Assembly (NCBI GenBank): GCA_045544955.1
Contig: JAZPZY010000065.1
Coordinates: 62,001-126,000 of the forward strand
DNA: 64,000 nt
Direction of reading: 5' to 3'
Source: SIG701 sp045544955
GTDB taxonomy: Bacteria > Bacillota > Clostridia > Oscillospirales > CAG-272
The notes beneath the pieces are model-generated. The model ran no database searches, had not been told where the DNA came from, and saw only the letters and a list, made by a program, of their open reading frames with translations. How positions within the stretch are numbered: position 1 is the first letter of the stretch; every line of letters begins with the position of its first letter. The translations under genes and the position numbers were made by a program. Shown here in pieces: positions 33,001 to 41,835 of this stretch.

Positions 33001-36000
33001 CGTCGTGCAGGTGAAGGCAAGCGTTTCCGTGGGCTTTGACTTTGAGTACGTAAACGGAAAACGGTATGTGTATCACGTCAACGTATTTGCCGGCAACATC
33101 AGCAATGACGTTATCGATATTCAGGAAGAAACGTACGAATTTACCTTCTACGCCATGGGCCATCTGGGCATCAAGGCTGGTGTTGAGGTGGAGTTCGCCA
33201 TCGGACTTCTGTCCACGGAGATCGCCTCGGTCGGCTTTACGGCAGAGGCCGGTGTGTACGCCAAGCTGTGGGGTTACTTCTACTACGAGCTGAAGTACAC
33301 AGCCTCCAAGGGACGGTCACAAAGTTACAGCGGTGCACTTCTCATTGAGGTGGGCGCCTATCTGGAACTCAACTTCAAAGCCAGTGCCGCCGGCGGTCTT
33401 GCCACAAAGGAGATCAAACTCCTTGATAAGGAATGGCCGTTCTGGAGCATAGGTAAGGAGGACTGCGTTCAGGACTTCGTAACGCCCAAGGAAGAAATAC
33501 AGGAGATAAAACTGAAGCAGTACATCAGATCCACGGTTCTTTCCAACGATCTGTTCAAGATGTCCTATCTGGATATGAAGGACGGCGACATGAAGTCGGC
33601 CGTTTACAGCGACGAGACCCGCTTTGTCATCTCCATTGATAACGACGCATTCGCGTACGATCCCAAGACCAATACCCTCAGCGTAACGCCGCCTGCCGGC
33701 TCCGTAAAGGAAGAGGGTACCATGACCGTTACGTGGATCGCTTATCCGCTGGCGTTCACCTCCAAGCCGATCCAGCGTGAGTTCCCTCTCTATTGGGATA
33801 ACCTGCGTGACGGTTACGTCATCGTGCCCTATACCAACGGCGGTTCCTATATCCCGATCATCAACCAGCGGTACGACACCCTTGTAAACGTACCGGCCGA
33901 TCCGAAAAAGGACGGCTACGTATTCAGCGGCTGGTTCGCTGACAGCGATCTTACCACCTCGTACGTATGGCCCGTGATGATGCCTAACACAGATGCCAAC
34001 GTGTACGCCGGATGGCTCCCCTCCACGAATACGCCCTATACGGTAGAGCACTATCAGCAGATCCTCGGCACGCCCGATTACGAGCTTGTGCGGGCACTGG
34101 ATCTGACCGGTACCACGGATGAAACGGTCATCCCCGGCACGGAATCCTACGTGGGCTATATCACCCCTGCCGCAGAAGAGCTGGTGATCCTGCCTGACGG
34201 CAGCGCCGTACAGCGTTACTACTACGATCTGCAGACACATACCGTCACCTTCGATCCCGGTATCGTAGGCGGCGATACGGTCAGCTACGAGTTGGACTTC
34301 GGCGGCCGTATTACGGTTCCCCAGTTTGCCGCCAAGGGATATGTCTTCCTCGGCTGGGATAAGGAGATCCAGCCTACCATGGGCGAGTCCGACGTGGTCT
34401 ACACTGCCCAGTGGATGGAAGATCCCGCTACCACTTACCGTGTTGAGTATTACGTACAGCAGCCGGACGGCCGCTACGTAATGCAGGAATTCACCGCCTA
34501 TAACGGCACAACCGGCGACGTTCTTACGGAAGCGATGCTCCGCTTCGGTGCCGTTTTGCCCAACGGCAACGGTGAACTGATAAATGCAGAGGCACGCTTC
34601 GCAGTGCCCGGCGGCGTTTCCTTCAAAAATATTACCGTATCCGGCGAGGATCTCACCGCCAAGGGCGAGAACCCCACCGTGCAGGCAAACGGTAAAACGG
34701 TTATCAAGGTCAACTATCAAAGAGCCACTTACGATCTGATCTTTGATACGGCAAACGGCGACGCACCGCTGATATACGACGTGTATTACGGTGCCTCCGT
34801 CAGTCTCCCCGAAAACGTACGCCGTCAGGGCTACGCCTTCGCAGGCTGGACGCCGGCCTTTGCCGATATCATGCCCGCACAGGATATGTGCTACACCGCC
34901 CAGTGGCAGGCGAACGATTATACCGTTTCCTTTGACGCAAACGGCGGTATCGGTGTCATGGACGCACAGCCCATGGTATACGACGTTCCCACCATGCTGT
35001 ATCCCAGCACGTTCGTCCGCACCGGCTATGACTTTACCGGCTGGTCCGTCCTCAAAAACGGCAGCATCCGCTACGGAAACGGCGAAGCCGTCACCAACCT
35101 TGGTTCGGAAAAGGGCGAAAACGTAGTGCTGTACGCAGCCTGGACGCCTACCCAGTACAGCATAACCTACAACAACTCCCTGGCACACGAAAATCCGCTG
35201 ACGTATACTATCGAATCCTCTGCCATCAGCCTGATGGATCCGGACGATAAGGAAGGCTATACCTTCACCGGCTGGTTTACCACGCCCGATCTGTCCGGCA
35301 CGCCTGTGGAAATGATCGAGGAAGGCAGCCACGGCGATATCGTTCTGTACGCCGGATACGTTGCCAATCCGTATGAGATCCGCTTCCACGCAAACGGCGG
35401 CGTGGGCGATATGCAGAATCTGCCCATGGTCTATGACCGGCAGCAGAACCTGACACCCAACGGCTTTATCCGCCTCGGCTACACCTTCATGGGCTGGGCA
35501 AGATCCGCTGAAGGCTCCGTGATCTATACTGACGGCGATCCGGTGCTCAATCTGGAAAGCACGCCCGGCAAAACGGTGAATATGTACGCCGTATGGAAAC
35601 TGAACACCTACTCCCTCCAGTACGTGACGGGCGGCGGTGTGAACGCATCCGGCAACCCCGGAGAGTATACGGTTCTTGATACGGTTATTCTCTCCGAGCC
35701 CACCAGAACCGGTTATACCTTTGCCGGCTGGTTCACCGAAACGGGTACGCCCGTCGCACAGATCCCGGCAGGCACTACGGGCAATCTGGTGCTGTATGCA
35801 CAGTGGAACGCCAATACCAATACGCCTTACGCCGTGGAGCATTATCTGCAGGATCTCCACAAGGGTACGTATACGCTTGACAAGCGGGAGATCTTCACCG
35901 GCACCACCGATACGGTGATCACACCCGCAGTCAATACCTACGAGGGATTCCGCGCCCCCGTACAGCAGACCGTCACCGTATCGCCCGACGGCTCGCTGGT

Positions 36001-39000
36001 GGTACAGTACATGTATACCAGACTGTCCTTCGCACTGACCCTGCACTTCGAGGATGGCGTGACGCCGTCTCAGACTATCGCTGACGAGTACGGTGCACCC
36101 ATTACTCTGCCCGTTCCCGTAAGAGACGGCTACGGCTTTGCCGGCTGGTATCTGGCAAACGGCACGTCCGTGACCGCCAACACCATGCCCGCCATGACGG
36201 AAACGCTCTTCGCACGCTGGAACGCCGGCGAGTACGGCTATACCGTCTACCACTACCGGCAGGAGCTGGACGGCAGCTACAAGCTGTTTGATACCGTAAC
36301 CGGCACGGCCATGATGGACAGCGTCCTTACGCTGGACGTAAAGACGTACGAGGGATTCACCTCGCCCGTGCCCGAGAGCATCACCGTCACCAGCAGTGCG
36401 GATAAGAACGTAGTGGAGTACCGCTACACCAGAAATCAGTATACGCTGCTTTGGGACTTCGCCGGCGGTACGCCGAACGGTACGTATACCTACGGCACGG
36501 TCAGCTACGGTGCTCCCATTACGGCACCCACCGTTCTGAAGCCCGGTTATACCGGACAGTGGAACGAACAGCCCGTGCAGACTATGCCTGCGGCAGATCA
36601 GGTGTACGTGATGAACTGGACGGCCAACAAGTATACCGCAAACTTTGATCTGGGCAACGGAACGGTTCTGGAGAGCAGACCGGTCACCTTCGGTCAGCCC
36701 TACGGCACGCTTCCCGCACCGGAAAAGGCAGGATATACCTTTACCGGCTGGTATGCGGATCCCGTGACGGGCACGGAAGTGACGGCTGCGACGGCAGTGA
36801 ACACGCCGGCAGATCATACGCTGTACGCCCGTTGGGAGCTGATCTCCTATCCCATCAGCTACAACGTAAACGGCGGCACCAACGCATCGCAGAACCCGTT
36901 CGTCTACAACGTGGAACAGCTGATCGTCATCAAGGCACCCATCCGTGAAGGACACACCTTCCTCGGCTGGACCTGGGACGGCCAGACGGAACCCATGGAG
37001 GACGTGATTCTTGACCGTGCAACCGGCGCCCGTACCTATACGGCTCACTGGCAGATCAACACCTACCGGGTGACCTTCTACCGTGAAAACGGTACGCTGA
37101 TTCTGGGACAGCAGCTGGATTACGGTGCAGCCATCCCCGTACCGGATCCCGGCTTCCGTGACGGCTACACCTTCGGCGGCTGGGGCGCCACCGTTCCCGC
37201 CACCATGCCCGCACAGAATCTGAACTTCATCACCCAGTGGAATCTGAACACCTATCCCATCCGCTATATGCTGAACGGCGGTGAAAACCATCCCGACAAC
37301 GCAGCCTTCTACACGTCGGAAAGCCCGGATATCGAGTTTGCAGATCCCACACGCAAGGGCTATACCTTCGACGGCTGGTACTCGGATGCGGCGTTCACCA
37401 CGCCTGCACAGCCCATTGCGGCCGGCAGCGTCGGTGAGGTCATCCTCTTTGCCAAGTGGATCCCCAACACCTACACCGTCAAGATGCACCTGAACAACAA
37501 TACGGCGGACGTTCTGACGCAGACGTTCACCTTCGGCGTCCGTGACGCACTGACCAGACACACGGCAACGCTGGAAGGATACAGCTTCGTAGGCTGGGCA
37601 ACGGAAGCAAACGGCGAAGCCATCTACACCAACGGCGCAAGACTGCAGGATCTGACCGACGAACAGAACGGTACGGTTCACCTGTACGGCATCTGGGAAC
37701 CCGTAGTCTATACCGTTTCCTACCATAACCTGTTTGAAGCACAGAACAACCCGCTGAACCCCGCCGCCTTCACCGTGCAGAACAATACGCTGGTGATCCT
37801 GGATCCGATCGGTCAGCGTGTGGGCTATAACTTCGCAGGCTGGTACGCCGACGAAATGCTGACCAATCCCATTACCGGCAGCTATACCGTAAACGGCGCG
37901 TACAACGTCAACATCTACGCCAAGTGGAACGCCAATCCCTACTCCGTCACCTTCAACAATAACCTCCGTGACGGCAGTGCACTGGGTACTTCCACGCAGC
38001 TGATGGTTTACGGCTCCAACACCAACCTGAAGCCGTTTGAGGAAATGAACTTCTACTATAAGGGACATACGTTCCTCGGCTGGCATACCGATCCCAACGC
38101 CACCGCTCCGCTGTATACAAACGGTCAGCTGGTGAGCAGCCTGACGCCCAGCGGCAACATCACCCTGTACGCCATCTGGAGCGTGAACGAGTACGCCATC
38201 AACTACAATATCGGCACCGGTGCAACGGTACACCTGAATCCCGGCAGCTACAACGTATGGACCGATGATATTCTGCTGCAAAATCCCGTGGATATCAAGG
38301 CCGGCTATCAGTTCCTCGGCTGGTTCGACGATAACGGCAACCGGGTAACGGAAATCGTGAAGTCCAGCATCGGCGACAGAAGCTATACCGCCAAGTGGGC
38401 ACACGCCGGTATCTTCACGCTGAGCAGTACGGTCAGCAAGGCAAACGATACCACCGGTATCAAGGTGATCTATACCATCGAGCGCACGCTGCCCGCCGGT
38501 ACGGAGGCAATCGCCGACCCGCAGCACGTCTACTACCGCACCGTGAACGGTACGGCTTACGGCGGCACCGCCGCACGTATCCACTTCCTCCACGTGGGCG
38601 GCCCGGACGTATACGCAACGTTCGATAAGAACACCTTCACGAAGACCTTTGAGGTTCGCCAGGTTGGCTACTGGACGGGCGATAAGAAGGTGGAAAGCTA
38701 CACCAACGGTACGGACCGTTACTTCCACGTGGAATTGTACGACGTGGTTGACACGGTAAATCGCGATATGGCAGGACAGCTGGGAAGCAGCATCAAGAAC
38801 AAGTACACCATCGCCCAGGGAGATAACTACGAGATCACGTCTTCTATCTATAACTGGGCGGAGTACGACATCATTCCCGACGGAACCAGTTATACCATTA
38901 CCGATGCGGGCTATGATAAGAATACTTCCAAAACCTTCAACCCGATGTCCGGCTATACGGAAGGGCAGAAGCAGTATGCTAACGCCGTCGGTTTGAATCT

Positions 39001-39643
39001 CGCCCTGCACCTGGATGTCTGGGCTGCGGAGAAGAACGACGGTTACCAGTGGCTCAGACTGACGGGCAACGGTTCTACATTGGAAGAAGTGCACGTGGAG
39101 TTGAAGAGTGGCAAGAAATGCACAGATTGGCTCTATTTCCAGCTGCCGATTACATCCACACAGTATTATAACGGTACGGATATATCTGTTGATTCCCGTC
39201 CTACCAGCGGCAGTACTGTAACAAGGGACAACGTAACGTGTCTCCGGATTCCGCTTCTTTCCTCTGTAACCCTGGGCCTCGATGCATCGGGCGATAACGA
39301 AGATCACTGGTACATCGGACACACCTCCTTCAGACGGTACCTGATCGATACCGCCGAACCCAAGCAGACCGGTATGGCACCCATGGCATTCGGTACGTAC
39401 AAGGCAGGCGATACGGTAACGGTTACCGTACTGTATAACGAGATCGTTGCCTCCGGTTCAAACCTCGGCATCGGCAGTATCTCCGGCATGCCTGTAAGCA
39501 ACTGGCAGTTTGTATCCGGCTACGGCACGAACGCTTTGACCTTCACCGGTACGGCTACCGCAGAGTTCAACGTGCTTCCGGAAAGCAACGACAAATGGAT
39601 GCCCCTGAAACCTGTTACCGGTTCTGTCTACGACATGAACTGA
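30065..39643 (+). CDS. Giant SLH-anchored surface protein with InlB-type (Flg_new) repeats
   Basis: A 3192-residue secreted protein. A signal peptide (MKKRLLSWLLLFCMLFSLLP then VMSVVATE) is followed by three S-layer homology domains (about 40-215; WYYDAVQYARING, APYVQWAAKYGITNG) that bind secondary cell-wall polymer. After a Pro/Thr linker comes one InlB-type repeat (near 285-350), a 900-residue beta-rich region, and an acidic Asp/Glu/Lys coil (865-932). From about 1255 to 2780 there are many Flg_new/InlB B-repeats, with 17 F-x-G-W motifs counted in the whole protein. The last 410 residues form an unrecognised Tyr/Asn-rich region ending in an Ig-like segment cut at VYDMN. ATG 30065 follows AGGAGGAAC. 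Likely role: adhesion or S-layer-linked binding. Confidence 0.9.
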   Translation: MKKRLLSWLLLFCMLFSLLPASVMSVVATEVKNAVEMNVNPFQDVKKDDWYYDAVQYARINGFFTGITENTFSPAGTMTRGMFVTVLGRMAGVDVNTYSGVSAFSDVPLSAYYAPYVQWAAKYGITNGTGGDTFSPDMMITRQQMAVFFVRYFEEFGVNYQTGAGVTSVPMDFSSVADYAQPAVLKLWSNGLMNGDGVNFNPGNNASRAEAATLCMRTDRAIPAWNKEPGVLSDRVSIAYPPVEDSSSETPPVPSDTPTGTTPVQPNGWTSSLWPGYIPSWSQTDCQVTFITNGGQALNPKVVQKGTLVSALPTPYREDFIFTGWYYDNALTKLAAENDVISSDVVLYAGYLQTEKLTPVESPTFASATDVASDFTVVLYSTDPTLTAQQVQSAIEVEVVADSSQTDLFVVMGGGGVYTVSGNGGFDAGKTFRVTLHDTRLTFKDQLATVREFNFTTKKEQVMNLTVAKGMLYIHMDEISNIVNDGKAVQSLSIALYEAEVDGTVGPADLTVGSFTYNGPLTLQVGDVAAVYAGLRPDLRTLESTSEENGDLAYVEIIDVTGNRISYKNATAEQVIFTPDVLPIPVENDLDTAMDTVTLQNKYLDFSADVYANMDLDSQTTVDVGDYLLLYTGVIGENEMLVGYGEILGVSTIDEVTVITYIPVTWEDVQSAMDVYVQNQVQGSEVLEGVDVAHLESAVEQQAIDSGFAEEAALYLASLALATDSFTQWKDDVNLNDVRFTLDDGSPLSPEEIRLMAGGNKVKVEREKLKASISTHLQHFEGYSGLRLTLDVGIKITITPSENIDGALVITVTGSFEQEMRIAIGASSEAVWKVWGIFPYIAEYRVTANVDLFDYTGIEIEAQMITAEKEDDEDEDDKKDDDKKESSGNAKVDAITEKINKGIDIAKQIKEILDTKEEEDGEGKDDGAETINNALQKKYKEMLESEAEWVNLIEKELVKKELHTPPMLPIIAIKFAATFVVQVKASVSVGFDFEYVNGKRYVYHVNVFAGNISNDVIDIQEETYEFTFYAMGHLGIKAGVEVEFAIGLLSTEIASVGFTAEAGVYAKLWGYFYYELKYTASKGRSQSYSGALLIEVGAYLELNFKASAAGGLATKEIKLLDKEWPFWSIGKEDCVQDFVTPKEEIQEIKLKQYIRSTVLSNDLFKMSYLDMKDGDMKSAVYSDETRFVISIDNDAFAYDPKTNTLSVTPPAGSVKEEGTMTVTWIAYPLAFTSKPIQREFPLYWDNLRDGYVIVPYTNGGSYIPIINQRYDTLVNVPADPKKDGYVFSGWFADSDLTTSYVWPVMMPNTDANVYAGWLPSTNTPYTVEHYQQILGTPDYELVRALDLTGTTDETVIPGTESYVGYITPAAEELVILPDGSAVQRYYYDLQTHTVTFDPGIVGGDTVSYELDFGGRITVPQFAAKGYVFLGWDKEIQPTMGESDVVYTAQWMEDPATTYRVEYYVQQPDGRYVMQEFTAYNGTTGDVLTEAMLRFGAVLPNGNGELINAEARFAVPGGVSFKNITVSGEDLTAKGENPTVQANGKTVIKVNYQRATYDLIFDTANGDAPLIYDVYYGASVSLPENVRRQGYAFAGWTPAFADIMPAQDMCYTAQWQANDYTVSFDANGGIGVMDAQPMVYDVPTMLYPSTFVRTGYDFTGWSVLKNGSIRYGNGEAVTNLGSEKGENVVLYAAWTPTQYSITYNNSLAHENPLTYTIESSAISLMDPDDKEGYTFTGWFTTPDLSGTPVEMIEEGSHGDIVLYAGYVANPYEIRFHANGGVGDMQNLPMVYDRQQNLTPNGFIRLGYTFMGWARSAEGSVIYTDGDPVLNLESTPGKTVNMYAVWKLNTYSLQYVTGGGVNASGNPGEYTVLDTVILSEPTRTGYTFAGWFTETGTPVAQIPAGTTGNLVLYAQWNANTNTPYAVEHYLQDLHKGTYTLDKREIFTGTTDTVITPAVNTYEGFRAPVQQTVTVSPDGSLVVQYMYTRLSFALTLHFEDGVTPSQTIADEYGAPITLPVPVRDGYGFAGWYLANGTSVTANTMPAMTETLFARWNAGEYGYTVYHYRQELDGSYKLFDTVTGTAMMDSVLTLDVKTYEGFTSPVPESITVTSSADKNVVEYRYTRNQYTLLWDFAGGTPNGTYTYGTVSYGAPITAPTVLKPGYTGQWNEQPVQTMPAADQVYVMNWTANKYTANFDLGNGTVLESRPVTFGQPYGTLPAPEKAGYTFTGWYADPVTGTEVTAATAVNTPADHTLYARWELISYPISYNVNGGTNASQNPFVYNVEQLIVIKAPIREGHTFLGWTWDGQTEPMEDVILDRATGARTYTAHWQINTYRVTFYRENGTLILGQQLDYGAAIPVPDPGFRDGYTFGGWGATVPATMPAQNLNFITQWNLNTYPIRYMLNGGENHPDNAAFYTSESPDIEFADPTRKGYTFDGWYSDAAFTTPAQPIAAGSVGEVILFAKWIPNTYTVKMHLNNNTADVLTQTFTFGVRDALTRHTATLEGYSFVGWATEANGEAIYTNGARLQDLTDEQNGTVHLYGIWEPVVYTVSYHNLFEAQNNPLNPAAFTVQNNTLVILDPIGQRVGYNFAGWYADEMLTNPITGSYTVNGAYNVNIYAKWNANPYSVTFNNNLRDGSALGTSTQLMVYGSNTNLKPFEEMNFYYKGHTFLGWHTDPNATAPLYTNGQLVSSLTPSGNITLYAIWSVNEYAINYNIGTGATVHLNPGSYNVWTDDILLQNPVDIKAGYQFLGWFDDNGNRVTEIVKSSIGDRSYTAKWAHAGIFTLSSTVSKANDTTGIKVIYTIERTLPAGTEAIADPQHVYYRTVNGTAYGGTAARIHFLHVGGPDVYATFDKNTFTKTFEVRQVGYWTGDKKVESYTNGTDRYFHVELYDVVDTVNRDMAGQLGSSIKNKYTIAQGDNYEITSSIYNWAEYDIIPDGTSYTITDAGYDKNTSKTFNPMSGYTEGQKQYANAVGLNLALHLDVWAAEKNDGYQWLRLTGNGSTLEEVHVELKSGKKCTDWLYFQLPITSTQYYNGTDISVDSRPTSGSTVTRDNVTCLRIPLLSSVTLGLDASGDNEDHWYIGHTSFRRYLIDTAEPKQTGMAPMAFGTYKAGDTVTVTVLYNEIVASGSNLGIGSISGMPVSNWQFVSGYGTNALTFTGTATAEFNVLPESNDKWMPLKPVTGSVYDMN

Positions 39644-39656
39644 TTCCATGAAAAAA

Positions 39657-39682
39657 GAGATGCCGGAGAGATCCGGCATCTC
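39657..39682 (+). terminator. Intergenic hairpin between giant gene and subtilase gene
   Basis: GAGATGCCGGA, loop GAGA, TCCGGCATCTC: a perfect 11-bp stem 13 bases after the stop. It lacks a T-run, so it may attenuate rather than end transcription, lowering expression of the protease relative to the giant protein. Confidence 0.5.
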
Positions 39683-39704
39683 GCGTCTCTGGAAGGAGAA
39701 TTCT

Positions 39705-40532
39705 ATGAAACGATACGTGGCTGTTCTGCTTTTGGCGGTACTGCTGCTTTGCTCCTGTACCCCCGGTAAAACGAGCCTTCCGGCTGAAACCGGCACCGAA
39801 ACCACCCCGGCACAAACGACCGCCGCCCCGTTAAGGACGGTACGCGTGGCGGTGATCGATACGGGCTTTTCGCCCCACGCCATCCCGGCGGAAAACGTAG
39901 GCGAGGGAAAAAACTACCTCTTGCCCGATGAAACTACGGCGGATACCTACGGGCACGGCACGGCGGTAGCCTCCGTGATACTTGACAATGCGGAAAGCGT
40001 CCTTCTGATCCCCCTGGTCAGCAACGTATATAATAAAGGAAAGGTTTCCTTTGTGGACAACGACACCTTTGGACAGATGATCCGGGACGCAGTGGACGTG
40101 TACGAATGTGAGATCGTCAATATCAGTGCCGGCCTCGTGCTGGATAAGCCTGCGGTGCGTGAAGCCGTGGCCTATGCGGAAGAAAAGGGCGTCCTGATCG
40201 TGGCCTCTGCCGGCAATGATTACCGGGAAAATCCGGGGCAGATCTACTATCCCGCCGCCTATGAAACGGTACTTGCCGTAGGATCCCTTACGGCAGACGG
40301 CACGGCGGTATCGGATTTTTCCCAAAGAGGCGATTGGGTGGACGTGTTCGCCCCCGGTGAGGACGTTCCCATCCGTACGCTGAGCGGCGGCCAGCGTACC
40401 GATAAAGGCTCCTCCTATGCCGCGGCCCGGATCACGGCGGCGGCGGTAACGCTTCTGCAAAAAGAGGAGAATCTGACTCCCGCCGAGCTGCGTGAGCGGT
40501 TGTGCGAAAAAGGCAACCCGGAAACGGAATAA
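39705..40532 (+). CDS. Subtilase-family (S8) serine protease lipoprotein
   Basis: A 275-residue secreted protease. The N terminus is a lipoprotein signal (VLLLAVLLLCSC, lipobox L-C-S-C) followed by a Thr-rich spacer. The catalytic triad is visible: Asp52 in VAVIDTGFS, His84 in TYGHGTAVAS and Ser237 in KGSSYAAARI, where the usual GTS is GSS. The oxyanion asparagine lies in VASAGNDY. It has no propeptide-sized region, so it is a minimal subtilase. It follows the giant surface protein by 61 bases behind a hairpin, in the same direction. ATG 39705 follows GGAAGGAGAATTCT. Likely role: cleavage or maturation of surface proteins. Confidence 0.88.
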   Translation: MKRYVAVLLLAVLLLCSCTPGKTSLPAETGTETTPAQTTAAPLRTVRVAVIDTGFSPHAIPAENVGEGKNYLLPDETTADTYGHGTAVASVILDNAESVLLIPLVSNVYNKGKVSFVDNDTFGQMIRDAVDVYECEIVNISAGLVLDKPAVREAVAYAEEKGVLIVASAGNDYRENPGQIYYPAAYETVLAVGSLTADGTAVSDFSQRGDWVDVFAPGEDVPIRTLSGGQRTDKGSSYAAARITAAAVTLLQKEENLTPAELRERLCEKGNPETE

Positions 40533-40539
40533 AAAAAGA

Positions 40540-40562
40540 ACAGACGCCCCATGGGCGTCTGT
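40540..40562. terminator. Strong bidirectional terminator
   Basis: ACAGACGCCC, loop CAT, GGGCGTCTGT, with CCTTTTTTT on the plus strand and TTCTTTTTTT on the minus strand. It separates the subtilase gene from the convergent sensor kinase gene. Confidence 0.9.
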
Positions 40563-40569
40563 CCTTTTT

Positions 40570-41835
40570 TTACAGAATCACTCTCGTGATGAAAACGGAA
40601 TCCTTCACGGTGAACTGGCAGTTGCCTCCCAGCTTCTCCGTCATATAGCGGATGCTCCGGGTGCCGTATCCGTGCCCTTTTCGCGTGGTGACGGGCATGC
40701 CGTCCACAAACGCCGGCTCCTTCTCCACGGGATTTTTCACTGAGAACAGCAGTTTTCCTTCCGCATCCCGAAGCATAAGCGATACCTCCCGCTTTTCCTT
40801 GGGAAGCTCGGCCACAGCGTGCAGCGCGTTATCCAGGGCATTGGACAGAATGGAGGAGAACAGAATCTCGTTGGTGCGAATTTCCCCAACCTCCACCTTA
40901 TGTATGAATTTCACTTCGTTTGCCTTGCATTTGGCATCAAAATCGGACAAAACGTAGTTTACCGTATCGTTTGTGCAGAAACGCAGGATCTTCGTACCGT
41001 CCACGTGCTCGGAGTACGACTTTATCATTCCCTGCACCACGGATTTTTCATCTGTTTCGATACAGACGGCCAGCGTACTCAGAAACAGCCGCAGATCGTG
41101 GCGGAGAACCCGGATCTCATGCTCACTCCGTTTCATCGCATCCAATTCCTTGGCCTGCTGCTCCACCGTCAAGCGGATGATTTCTTCTTTCCGTTCTGCT
41201 TCGAACTTTTCTTCATACTGTCTGTAATACACAAAGCAGAACACAATGAATATGACACTGATGAAGAACGGCAGAAATTCAACAGCGATCTGGTTCTTCG
41301 TAAGCCACACGTCCGTATACACCACCGTGGCATAATCAAACACGTAATAAATGAAAGGAACAACGGCAAACACGTATACGCTCCCCGCATCGCCGGAAAA
41401 GAATTTGGAAAGTGTACGCATAAAGAACATGCTCGTTATAATATAAACAAGAATCAAAACGGAAATCCGCACGGCATATTCAAGAACAGCATCGGAAAGT
41501 ATCGTATTGACCAGCACACCAAACCACTTGGCAGGCTGACAGCAAAGATAGGCAGTAAAAACGGAAACCAGTGCGGTAGGAAAAGATTTCCTGAAAAAGA
41601 ACACAAACAAAAGCAGCAGCGGCAGATGCGTGATTATCGGATACATCTTCCACACAAAGGGCTCATCAAACACCGCCAGCAGAATTCCCTGGGCAGCCAT
41701 GCTGCAGCCGCTGAAAACCAGCAGGAAAAGTATGTTCTTCCGCGTGAAAGGGATACCGGCAAAGCCGGCAGAAACAAAGATGCCGAACATAAGAACGATA
41801 AAGGCATGACACAGCATCAAAATAAACGCAGCCAC
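40570..41835 (-). CDS. Sensor histidine kinase, AgrC/GHKL type
   Basis: A 421-residue membrane sensor. Six or seven hydrophobic segments occupy residues 1-205. A helical linker leads to the H-box RVLRHDLRLFLS with His246, and the ATPase domain follows, with NALDNALHAV (N-box) and KGHGYGTRSI (G-box). This short N-box/GHKL layout is the HPK10-type kinase that pairs with LytTR regulators and often senses peptides. No pheromone-like small gene is recognised beside it. The GTG start at 41835 overlaps the regulator stop codon by one base, so the two are co-translated. Confidence 0.86.
   Translation of the reverse strand: MAAFILMLCHAFIVLMFGIFVSAGFAGIPFTRKNILFLLVFSGCSMAAQGILLAVFDEPFVWKMYPIITHLPLLLLFVFFFRKSFPTALVSVFTAYLCCQPAKWFGVLVNTILSDAVLEYAVRISVLILVYIITSMFFMRTLSKFFSGDAGSVYVFAVVPFIYYVFDYATVVYTDVWLTKNQIAVEFLPFFISVIFIVFCFVYYRQYEEKFEAERKEEIIRLTVEQQAKELDAMKRSEHEIRVLRHDLRLFLSTLAVCIETDEKSVVQGMIKSYSEHVDGTKILRFCTNDTVNYVLSDFDAKCKANEVKFIHKVEVGEIRTNEILFSSILSNALDNALHAVAELPKEKREVSLMLRDAEGKLLFSVKNPVEKEPAFVDGMPVTTRKGHGYGTRSIRYMTEKLGGNCQFTVKDSVFITRVIL

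Noticed and set aside
33317..39322. 2001-codon open frame antisense to the giant surface-protein gene (and a 669-codon one at 30137-32146)
   Set aside because: It mirrors the repetitive, high-GC-third-position coding of the plus strand; composition is rich in His, Arg, Gly and Val as expected of antisense shadow, with no ribosome site or family motif.
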